A stretch of DNA of 64,000 nucleotides. Source: Hymenobacter siberiensis. Its GTDB lineage: Bacteria > Bacteroidota > Bacteroidia > Cytophagales > Hymenobacteraceae. Each line of letters begins with the position of its first letter. Positions within the stretch are counted from its first letter, which is position 1. The translations under genes were made by a program, and so were the position numbers. The notes below the pieces were generated by a model. It was not told where the DNA came from. It did no database searches and worked only from the letters and a program-made list of their open reading frames with translations. This document shows, one piece after another, positions 41,521-48,944 of the stretch. Location: positions 682,001 to 746,000 of the forward strand of contig NZ_JAHLZY020000001.1 of NCBI RefSeq assembly GCF_018967865.2, read 5' to 3'.

Positions 41521-42504
41521 TTATGCAGTAGTCAGTTCGGTGAGGGCGCGCACCAGCGTATTCTGGGCCAATTCTACTTTAAAGCGGTTTTGCTCGCGGG
41601 GCTGGGCATCGCGCACGGCGGCGGCGGCGGCGGCCCGGAACGTGGCTTCCGTGGCCGGTGCACCGGTCAGGATTTTCTCGGCGGCCACCGAGCGCCAGGG
41701 CTTGGTGCCCACGCCGCCCAGCGCCACCCGCGCCGAGCGAATGGTACCGTCCTGCACGTCAATGCCCACGGCAACCGAGGCCAGCGCATAGGCGTAGGAG
41801 GTGCGGTCACGCACCTTCAGGTAGGTGGATTTGCGGGCGTGCGCGGCGGCCGGAATGGTCACCGAAACAATCAGCTCGCCAGGTTCCAGCACGGTTTCTT
41901 TCTGAGGCGTGTTGCCAGGCAGCAGGTGGAAATCGACCAGCGGCACGCGGCGCTGCTTGCCCTTGGCGTTTTCGAGCAGCAGCACGGCATCCAGGGCCAC
42001 GAGGGCCACGGCAAGGTCGCCGGGGAAGGTGGCGATGCACGATTTGCTGGTGCCCAGAATGGCCAGCCCCCGGTTCTCGCCGTCCTGGGCCGGGCAGCCG
42101 GAGCCGGGCACCCGCTTGTTGCACGGAAAGGCGGTGTCGCGGAAGTAGCCACAGCGCGTGCGCTGCAACAGATTGCCGCCGATGCTGGCCATGTTGCGCA
42201 GCTGCGGCGACGCTGCCAGCAGCAGCGACTGCGACACCACCGGGTAGTTCTGTACCACCAGCGGATGCTCGCCCACATCGCTCATACGCTCCAGCGCGCC
42301 AATGCGCAGGCCGTCGGCCGTTTGCTCAATACCCTTGAAGGCGAGCGTGTTGATGTCGACCAGCTGGCCGTAGTTTTCCACGTTCAGCTTCATCAAATCG
42401 AGCAGCGTGGTGCCGCCCGCGATAAAGGCTGCGTCCTTGCTGTCGCGCACGGCGGCGGTGGCTTCTTTCGCCTGCGTGGCCTGGAGGTAGGTGAAGTTGT
42501 TCAT
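41521..42504 (-). CDS. paoB: FAD-binding subunit of an aldehyde oxidoreductase
   Basis: The 327-residue subunit has the FAD-binding opening AGGTTLLDLMKLNVEN (about residue 30) and, in the middle, a Cys-rich stretch RTRCGYFRDTAFPCNKRVPGSGC (about 116-138). The latter matches the extra [4Fe-4S] loop of E. coli PaoB, not seen in plain xanthine dehydrogenases. The C-terminal CO-dehydrogenase-flavoprotein-like domain follows. It is expressed with the 2Fe-2S and Mo subunits. Confidence 0.88.
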   Translation of the reverse strand: MNNFTYLQATQAKEATAAVRDSKDAAFIAGGTTLLDLMKLNVENYGQLVDINTLAFKGIEQTADGLRIGALERMSDVGEHPLVVQNYPVVSQSLLLAASPQLRNMASIGGNLLQRTRCGYFRDTAFPCNKRVPGSGCPAQDGENRGLAILGTSKSCIATFPGDLAVALVALDAVLLLENAKGKQRRVPLVDFHLLPGNTPQKETVLEPGELIVSVTIPAAAHARKSTYLKVRDRTSYAYALASVAVGIDVQDGTIRSARVALGGVGTKPWRSVAAEKILTGAPATEATFRAAAAAAVRDAQPREQNRFKVELAQNTLVRALTELTTA

Positions 42505-42525
42505 AGATTGTTTGCTGATAGGCGG

Positions 42526-42612
42526 TTATGCAGAGCGCAGCATCTTTACCGCAGTAGTAATTAATTAGTATTGAGGTAAAGATGCTTCGCTGCGCTCTGC
42601 ATGACGTTCTTT
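42526..42612. repeat. Dispersed repeat, 'ATGCAGAGCGCAG' family
   Basis: TTATGCAGAGCGCAGCATCT with TTACC pairs with GGTAAAGATGCTTCGCTGCG and CTCTGCATGACG. It lies between paoA and paoB. Confidence 0.75.
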
Positions 42613-42616
42613 TGAT

Positions 42617-43258
42617 TTACCCTTTAAAGCCGCTTTGCTCTACCTGCCGGATGGCGGCCACGATATTGGGGTAGGCCCCGCAGCGGCAGAGGTTGCCGCT
42701 CATCCATTCGCGCACATCGGCATCGGTTTTGGCGTGGCCTTCTTTCAGGCAGGCCACGCCCGACATGAGCTGGCCCGGCGTGCAGTAGCCGCACTGAAAG
42801 CCGTCGTGCTCGATGAACGCGGCTTGCAGCGGGTGCAGCTCTTCGCCCTTGGCGAGGCCTTCCACGGTGGTGATTTCCTTGCCCTGGGCCATCACGGCCA
42901 GGGTGAGGCAGCTATTCACGCGGCGGCCGTCTACCAGCACGGTGCAGGCGCCGCACTGGCCGTGGTCGCAGCCTTTTTTAGAGCCGGTGAGGTCGAGGCG
43001 CTCGCGCAGGGCGTCGAGCAGCGTCACGCGCGGCTCGGCCTGAATGGTGCGCAGGGTGCCGTTCACCTTGAGGCGCATCTCGCTGACGCCTTCCACTTTA
43101 CGGGACATGGCGGTGAGGCGCTCGGCTTGGCTGACGAGGGGCGGGGCCAGGGCCAGGCCCAGCAGGCCGGTGGCTTGCTTGATGAACGAGCGGCGGCCGT
43201 CCTGCGGGGCCGGGCCGTCGGGCAGCGCGGCCGAATCGGGCGTGAAGTTATCCGTCAT
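42617..43258 (-). CDS. paoA: 2Fe-2S subunit of an aldehyde oxidoreductase, Tat signal
   Basis: Translation from ATG 43258 gives 213 residues. The N-terminus carries a twin-arginine signal (RRSFIKQATGLLGLALAPPL, about 23-42), so the complex is expected in the periplasm. The first cluster is in CDHGQCGACTVLVDGRRVNSC (about 97-117) and the second in CGYCTPGQLMSG and CRCGAYPN. This is the PaoA/CoxS type. An upstream extension to 43348 is rejected because it would bury the Tat motif. It is the first gene of the locus. Confidence 0.9.
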   Translation of the reverse strand: MTDNFTPDSAALPDGPAPQDGRRSFIKQATGLLGLALAPPLVSQAERLTAMSRKVEGVSEMRLKVNGTLRTIQAEPRVTLLDALRERLDLTGSKKGCDHGQCGACTVLVDGRRVNSCLTLAVMAQGKEITTVEGLAKGEELHPLQAAFIEHDGFQCGYCTPGQLMSGVACLKEGHAKTDADVREWMSGNLCRCGAYPNIVAAIRQVEQSGFKG

Positions 43259-43361
43259 GATAAGAGAATAGGCAGTGGCTAGCAGTAACAGCGCTGGCCC
43301 CGATAGGTTGAGCCGGCTCGGCCATAAAGGTCCGCCAAGTTCAACCATTTACTACGCTACT

Positions 43362-43376
43362 ACCATTCCGAATGGT
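43362..43376. promoter_or_regulatory. 15-bp palindrome upstream of paoA, putative operator
   Basis: ACCATTCCGAATGGT is a perfect inverted repeat (ACCATTC and GAATGGT with a shared centre), about 105 nt before the paoA start. Palindromes of this type are common operators of TetR-like repressors. The regulator is not identified in the window. Confidence 0.45.
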
Positions 43377-43422
43377 CGCTTATTCTTTCTGAGTTTTTGA
43401 TGAATTTTAGGAAAGCCCGTCG

Positions 43423-44475
43423 CTATTGGCAGCGCACGTAGGGCCGCATCTTCTCCCAGTCGGCCGGTTTCAGGATGGGAATCTGCTTCAAATCCTCCAC
43501 CGTTTTGAAGGGGCCGTGCTGCTGCCGGTAGGCCACGATGATGCGCGCCCGGGGCTTGCCGATGTAGGGCTGCAGGTACATTTCATCGAAGGAGGCCGTG
43601 TTCACGTTCACCGTTTTGGGGGCGTAGCCGGGCGCCACGAAGGTGTATTTCCGGAGGCTGTCGCGCAAATCCGGGGCGTCTTTCAGTACGAATATTTCGT
43701 CGAGCTGGTCCTCACGCAGGTAGCCGCCGAGCTGGTTGCGGTACTTTACCACCCACTTCGCCCGCCCCGCGCCAATGCCGCGAATCTGCATCAGCTGCGT
43801 GGTATCGGCGGTGTTGAGGTCGAAGGGCTGGAGGTTGCGCGGCTTGCGGGGGAATTTCCCGGGCGTACCATCAGTACTGGCGAAGGGCGGGGATTTGCCA
43901 TCGGGGCCGGGCCGGTTGGCGGCGTAGTCGCGCCTGGCGCCTTCCTCGGGCAGCTGCATGAAGGGGGCCAGGCGCTGGTACACCGAGTCCTCCAGCCCGT
44001 ACATTTTCTTTATTTGAGCCTTGGCTTTGAAGCCGCCCGCCGCCGCGCGGTATTTCTCCAGGCGGGCCGCCACGAAATGCGGCACGCCCCGCGCTTCCCA
44101 GCCCTCGGCTGTGAGAGCATTGGGGTCGAAAAGGCTGAGCCGGACCTGCGCAATTTGGGGGTAGCGGCTGCCGCTGCGGTCGAATTTCTTGTAGTTCCGC
44201 TTGGGGTAGCGGCTGGCGAAGCTCTGGTCGGTGGCGCGGTGCTCTTTGAGCTGAGTGGCCAGCTCATCGAGGGCTTTTTGGTCGGCAGCGGGCAGGTACT
44301 GCGGCAGCTCCGGGCGCAGGAGCATGGGCGCGATAATGAAGCCCAGCATCAGCAGCAAAATGCCCATCATGCCCCGCGCCTCGCCCCTAGAATAACCAAA
44401 ATAGTGGCGAACCCAGCGAACGGGACGGGAATTGAGCCAGGACCAGCCTGAGCGCGGCGGGGGTAGAGCAGCCAT
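43423..44475 (-). CDS. Helix-hairpin-helix (ComEA-like) membrane protein
   Basis: The 350-residue protein has one membrane segment at about residues 36-52 (GMMGILLLMLGFIIAPM) and tandem HhH units: FDLNTADTTQLMQIRGIGAGRAKWVVKYR (about 214-242) and VNVNTASFDEMYLQPYIGKPRARIIVAYR (about 288-316). Such units bind DNA or mediate protein contacts, as in ComEA of DNA uptake. The N-terminus faces the cytoplasm and the HhH part the periplasm. A role in DNA uptake is possible but no competence genes are near. Confidence 0.85.
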   Translation of the reverse strand: MAALPPPRSGWSWLNSRPVRWVRHYFGYSRGEARGMMGILLLMLGFIIAPMLLRPELPQYLPAADQKALDELATQLKEHRATDQSFASRYPKRNYKKFDRSGSRYPQIAQVRLSLFDPNALTAEGWEARGVPHFVAARLEKYRAAAGGFKAKAQIKKMYGLEDSVYQRLAPFMQLPEEGARRDYAANRPGPDGKSPPFASTDGTPGKFPRKPRNLQPFDLNTADTTQLMQIRGIGAGRAKWVVKYRNQLGGYLREDQLDEIFVLKDAPDLRDSLRKYTFVAPGYAPKTVNVNTASFDEMYLQPYIGKPRARIIVAYRQQHGPFKTVEDLKQIPILKPADWEKMRPYVRCQ

Positions 44476-44521
44476 TGGGTAGAAGCGCGTAGGGAAGTAG
44501 CAGCAAACCGCCGGAGCTGAA

Positions 44522-44564
44522 AGGGCCGTCCGGTTTGTGGGGCAAGTATAGGTGAAACGGCCCT
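44522..44564 (-). terminator. Weak hairpin after the 44674 gene
   Basis: AGGGCCGT and ACGGCCCT pair around a 27-nt loop, downstream of the alpha/beta-hydrolase gene on the - strand. No clear T-tract. Confidence 0.4.
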
Positions 44565-44673
44565 AACAGCAACGCTAAAACGGGTTGGCCGTTCTGCAAA
44601 TCTGCGCGCAGAAAGACCAACCCCTCCCTAAATTCACCGCTCACGGACTCGCAGCGTCCGCAATACAAGCGCG

Positions 44674-46158
44674 TTAGTTGCGGGCCCTGCTGACGCTGGG
44701 CGTGCGGCTGGCCTTGCGCTGGGTGGCGGGACGCTTCACGGTCACGGGCAACGGGTCGCCGGGAGGGCGGGTTTCCTGGGCTACCCAGGAATGGATGATT
44801 TTCAGCCCTTCGGGCGAGAAAACGGCTTGCTGCACGCCGTTTATCATCGGCCACTGTGCCGGGGCGGGTTGGAACAGGTGGTTGATGCCGTCGAGCTTGT
44901 ACTCGGTGGCCGTGCGCTTGGCGTGGCGCAGGGCCTTGTAGAGCGGCGTCATGTTGCGCCGGGCCGAAACCTGCAAATCGGAAGTGCCATTGAGCAGCAG
45001 CACTGCGCATTGCACGCCGGGCAGTTTGGCCTGGGGGTCGAAATCGAAGAAATAGCGCGACCACGGCGAGGTGAGCTGCACGGCGCGGGCGCGGGCCATC
45101 GGCGCGTCGATGCCCATATTGGCCCCGAGCAGCAGCGAGGCCACTTTGGACCGGGCTACGGTGTTGTCGGGCGTCTGGCGGATGACGTCCACCGTGCGCT
45201 GGTACACGTCCTGGGCCGCTTTCACCTGCGAAGGGTCGGCTCCAATCAGGCGCATGATTTCGCCCTGCTGGCGGCGCAGTACCTCATTGCCCAGCTGGCC
45301 ATAGCCGGCCAGCGACACCACAAATGCTGGCGTCCGGCCCGGCGTGGCGGCGGCCAGCAGGGCCACGTTGGCTCCTTCGCCGTGGCCCAGCAGGCCCACG
45401 CGGTGCGCGGCTACCAGCTTCTCGGCGCGCAGAAACGTCATGGCAGCCTGGGCATCGGTCACGAAATCGGCAGTGGTGGCGCTGGAATAGCTGCCGGTCG
45501 ATTTGCCCACGCCCCGGTCATCGAAGCGGAGTACGGCAATGCCGTGGCGGGTGAGGTAGTCAGCCAGCTGGCCAAACATGCGGTAGCCGTTCACGTCCAC
45601 GTCGCGGGTTTGCGGGCCGGAATCGGATAGCAGTACCACGCCCGCAAACGGCCCTTCGCCGGCCGGAATGGTGAGCGTGCCGCCCAGCCGGTTTTTGGTA
45701 ACGGGGTTGGTGAACGTGACGTCGGACTCGCGGTAAGGCGGCGTCGCCTTGAACTTGGTGATGGCCTGCGTGGAGGCCACCGCCCGCGTGAGCACCATGG
45801 GCGCCGTCAGGCCCGGCTGCTTCCAGGTGCCGCTGAGGGTGGTGCCTTCATCCAGCACCTTGCCCACGAAGCTGCTGCCGGCCTGCTCGATGGTCAGCGT
45901 CAGGTTGTCGCCTTTCAACTCTACTTCCACCGGCATGCGGCTGATGCGCTGCTGGGGCGCATCGAGGGCGGCGTAGTAAGCACCGTTGGTAAGCGGTACG
46001 ATGGTGATGATGATGGAAATCTCCCCGCCGAGCAGCTTCAACGGGCCTTTCCACTGGCCGTTGAGCGGCGCGGGCGTGGGCGGCGCGGCCATTGCCCGCG
46101 CCGGGGGCTGAATAATTAATCCCAGAAAAATCAGAAAGGAGAGTAGTAATCTTATCAT
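44674..46158 (-). CDS. Alpha/beta-hydrolase-like protein lacking the nucleophile Ser
   Basis: Translation from ATG 46158 gives 494 residues with a Sec signal (MIRLLLSFLIFLGLIIQPPARA), an N-terminal beta domain of about 130 residues and a C-terminal alpha/beta-hydrolase domain. The nucleophile elbow reads GLLGHGEGAN (about 253-262), whereas the paralogue at 46330 has GLLGHSEGGT: the catalytic Ser is replaced by Gly. The acidic and His parts (GTSDLQ, GINHLFQ) remain. It is thus probably a non-catalytic or altered member. The two genes are tandem and on one strand. Confidence 0.85.
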   Translation of the reverse strand: MIRLLLSFLIFLGLIIQPPARAMAAPPTPAPLNGQWKGPLKLLGGEISIIITIVPLTNGAYYAALDAPQQRISRMPVEVELKGDNLTLTIEQAGSSFVGKVLDEGTTLSGTWKQPGLTAPMVLTRAVASTQAITKFKATPPYRESDVTFTNPVTKNRLGGTLTIPAGEGPFAGVVLLSDSGPQTRDVDVNGYRMFGQLADYLTRHGIAVLRFDDRGVGKSTGSYSSATTADFVTDAQAAMTFLRAEKLVAAHRVGLLGHGEGANVALLAAATPGRTPAFVVSLAGYGQLGNEVLRRQQGEIMRLIGADPSQVKAAQDVYQRTVDVIRQTPDNTVARSKVASLLLGANMGIDAPMARARAVQLTSPWSRYFFDFDPQAKLPGVQCAVLLLNGTSDLQVSARRNMTPLYKALRHAKRTATEYKLDGINHLFQPAPAQWPMINGVQQAVFSPEGLKIIHSWVAQETRPPGDPLPVTVKRPATQRKASRTPSVSRARN

Positions 46159-46270
46159 GGAATCAGGATATAAAAAGGGTAGATAAAGTGGTTTCAAGAC
46201 AAATCAAGGCTGAAAAGTACAACAAATGTTTTTTATCACAATTGCTGTTTTTTTGTTTAATGGCTCGGCA

Positions 46271-46315
46271 GCTAATGCCAACGGCCGCTCTTGCGGAGCG
46301 GCCGTTGGCATTAGC
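46271..46315 (-). terminator. Perfect 20-bp inverted repeat after the 46330 gene
   Basis: GCTAATGCCAACGGCCGCTC and its complement pair around a TTGCG loop, between the two hydrolase genes. It lies just past the stop codon of the upstream one. Confidence 0.75.
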
Positions 46316-46329
46316 AATAGATAAGGAGG

Positions 46330-47727
46330 CTATTTCCTGGTGTGCTGCGCAATCCAGTCGCCAATCAGGGCCAGCGCGGCCGGGGCCAGTGTTTCCTCAA
46401 TGGTGCTGTACTCGGCCGGACTGCCGGTGGCGGCCGTCTGAAACAGGTGGTTGAGGCCCGGCAATTCTTTGGTGGTTACGTCGCGGTTGCCAGCGGCTTT
46501 CAGGCCGGCGGCGGTGGCGGCCAGGTTCAGGGCGGCGGGCACTTGCCGGTCGTTGCTGCCGCCTAGGGCCAGCACCGGGCAATGCACTTTGGCTAGGGTC
46601 TGGGCGGGGCGGTCGGCCAGGAGGTGGCGGTAGAAGGGCGATACCATCACGGCGTATTGCGCCTCCATGGCTGCCGCCGTGTTGGGGGCGTTGGTGGGGT
46701 TGTACAGCGCCACGAGCTGGGTACGGGCCTGGGCATCGTCGGGGGTTTTCTGGATTATCCGGGTCATGCTGCGCTGCTGCTTTTCGAGGGCCGCCAGCTG
46801 GGCCGGGTCCGAGATATTCAGGCCGACCAAGGCCAGCGACTGCTGCACAATCAGCTCATCGCCAGCCACGCCCGGCGCGGCCAGCAGCACCAGGAAATCG
46901 GGCCCGGCGGGCTGCCCGGCCGCCCCAATGGCCGCCGTGCCGCCCTCGCTGTGCCCCAGCAGCCCCACCTGGCTTTTGCGGATGCCCGGCTGGGCCCGCA
47001 GCCAGGCCAGGGCGGCCTGAGCATCGGTGGTGTAGTCGGCGCTGGTCATCCCCTTTTGGGTGCCGCCGCTCTGGCCCACGCCCCGGTCGTCGAAGCGCAG
47101 CACGGCGATGCCGTGGCGGGTGAGGTAGTCGGCCAGCACCGCGAAGGGCTGGTGGCTGAAGATGGTTTCGTTGCGGTCTTCCGGCCCCGAGCCGGTGAGC
47201 AGCACCACGGCCGGAAACGGGCCCATGGCGGCGGGCACGGTGTAGGTGCCGGCCAGGGTGATGCTGGCCTTTTCATTCTTAAACGTGACATCGGCCGACT
47301 GGTAGGGGAAGGGCGGCTGCGGCGTTTGGGGCCGGTTGGGGCCGGCGGCTTTGGCCCCGCCCGCCCGGCTGAAGGTGAGCGGGAAGGAGCGCAGGCCCTG
47401 CTGCCACTCGCCGGTTAGCTGCTGCCCATCGGCCGAGCGGCGGCCGGCAAACTGCGCGGCCACGGGCTGGCGCAGGCGCAGGTATACGCTGTCGGCGGGT
47501 GCGGTGAACTGCATGACCAGGCCGTTGGCGTGCCGGGCCGGAATATCCAGCGTGGCCGTACGCGGCCCACCGGCCGGGTCGGTGAGGTGCGCGGTAAGTT
47601 CCAGCGTGCCCATCAGCGTGCCGGACCAGTCGCCGGTGAGGCTGGGTAGAGCCGTTTGGGCGTGGGCGCTAGAAAAACTCAGCAGCGCGGCGGCGGTGGT
47701 TAAGAAGGAGCGGTTCAGCAGGTTCAT
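46330..47727 (-). CDS. Secreted alpha/beta hydrolase
   Basis: Translation from ATG 47727 gives 465 residues with a Sec signal (ending SFSSAHA-Q), an N-terminal beta domain (about 25-150) and an alpha/beta-hydrolase domain with the elbow GLLGHSEGGTAA (Ser at about 233), the acid GSNDRQVP and the His in GLNHLFQ. It is thus predicted to be an active periplasmic or secreted esterase-type enzyme. Its product is closely related to that of the neighbouring 44674 gene. Substrate unknown. Confidence 0.87.
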   Translation of the reverse strand: MNLLNRSFLTTAAALLSFSSAHAQTALPSLTGDWSGTLMGTLELTAHLTDPAGGPRTATLDIPARHANGLVMQFTAPADSVYLRLRQPVAAQFAGRRSADGQQLTGEWQQGLRSFPLTFSRAGGAKAAGPNRPQTPQPPFPYQSADVTFKNEKASITLAGTYTVPAAMGPFPAVVLLTGSGPEDRNETIFSHQPFAVLADYLTRHGIAVLRFDDRGVGQSGGTQKGMTSADYTTDAQAALAWLRAQPGIRKSQVGLLGHSEGGTAAIGAAGQPAGPDFLVLLAAPGVAGDELIVQQSLALVGLNISDPAQLAALEKQQRSMTRIIQKTPDDAQARTQLVALYNPTNAPNTAAAMEAQYAVMVSPFYRHLLADRPAQTLAKVHCPVLALGGSNDRQVPAALNLAATAAGLKAAGNRDVTTKELPGLNHLFQTAATGSPAEYSTIEETLAPAALALIGDWIAQHTRK

Positions 47728-47824
47728 TGGCGTGGAGGTGAATGACGCTGCAAGTGTACGAAGATAATTAGACAAACTTCTAAATGATGAAAATAAAAAA
47801 TTTGTGTGTGCTACCTTATTGTGG

Positions 47825-48818
47825 TTAGAAACTCACGGCGAGCGTAGTCGTCTTTTGGTTGGAAGGCAGCTGTTGCAAGGCATAAAGCGCATTGGCAATG
47901 CAAGCGGCTGCACTGTAATGAGTGCCAATAAAAATGGCTTTGCCTTTATAAGAGCTTATTGAACTAGAGCCTTTTTCAGGCTTACTACTCGAAAACATAA
48001 AGCGGGATTTGCCAGCCTTATCAGGAAATGGGATTGATATATTCGAGTTGGTTTTCAGCACCATTTGACATACTTCCAGCAGAATGTCTTTCCAAGTTGA
48101 AATTGTTTTGATGGAGCCATTCGGTAGCCGTAGCTGCTTCGGTTTCTGGCCGGTGGGCAAAGCGGCTAGGTTCAGTTGGCTCACCTCTATAAATTCAATA
48201 GCTTCTGCCTTCGATTTTTTCGGCTGCGACTTGGTAGTAGGTTGTGGTTTTGGCGACTGAATAGTGCTGTGGTTAGTTGCTTTAATAACAGTTGCCGCAG
48301 CAATTGCCGCTGATGAGTGGCTGCCGTGTCCGCTATGTGCCGCATCGAGCCATTGGATAAGCTGCAAAGCGCACGTTATTTCATTGTCATGCAATAGGTT
48401 AAATTGAGCATTGGCAACTGAGTTACCGGGCTTAAAATCGCTGTAGAAATGCCAGTTAATGCCATCAGTAACCACAACTTTCAGTACCCCAAACCCAAAG
48501 GCATAGCTGAGTAACTGCTGCACGGTACTGTACTTCTCCAAATTCGAACCCAAACATTTAGCTTCAATCAGAAGGTCAATACTGTTCTCGGCGTTATGCA
48601 AGGCGTAATCGGCTCGCCAAGCGGTATTTATAGTTTTTTCGGGCTCAACCATTCCCACATTATGCAGTATCCCAGCCCAGCGACCGTAAAATCGGGTCAA
48701 TGAGTGCGGCACGGGTAGCCGCTTCGCTTTTGCGGAGTAAGTCCGCGTGAGTCTGGGCACTGAGCCGCACTACTTGTAAAACTTGGTAGAGAGTGGCTAA
48801 TGGGCTGGAAAAAGGCAT
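47825..48818 (-). pseudogene. Frameshifted restriction-endonuclease-like (HsdR N-terminal) protein
   Basis: The 5' frame from ATG 48818 ends RKSEAATRAALIDPILRSLG then WDTA and a TAA at 48660-48662. The next frame (-1 nt shift, starting at AAT 48661) continues NVGMVEPEKTINTAWRADYA then LHNAENSIDLLIEAKCLG, which completes a type I/IV restriction-endonuclease N-terminal fold (core ..RADYAL..IEAK). A single extra T in the middle explains the break. The C-terminal half (to 47825) has a RAMA-like segment. GC content is low compared with the neighbours, so horizontal origin is likely. A programmed shift cannot be excluded. Confidence 0.7.
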
Positions 48819-48944
48819 AAGTATCTGATGGGACGAAATGTGGCGTAATGTTAAGGAAAGCGCGTCACTGTTGTGCATTTGTCAGCACGCACAAGCTAAA
48901 GCTTATGCCACTCCCCTCCGCCCGTACCTTCGCACCCGCAGCAA

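Noticed and set aside
41590..42564. Long + strand frame opposite paoB
   Set aside because: Gly/His/Arg-rich composition typical of antisense to high-GC genes, no motif; paoB is well supported.
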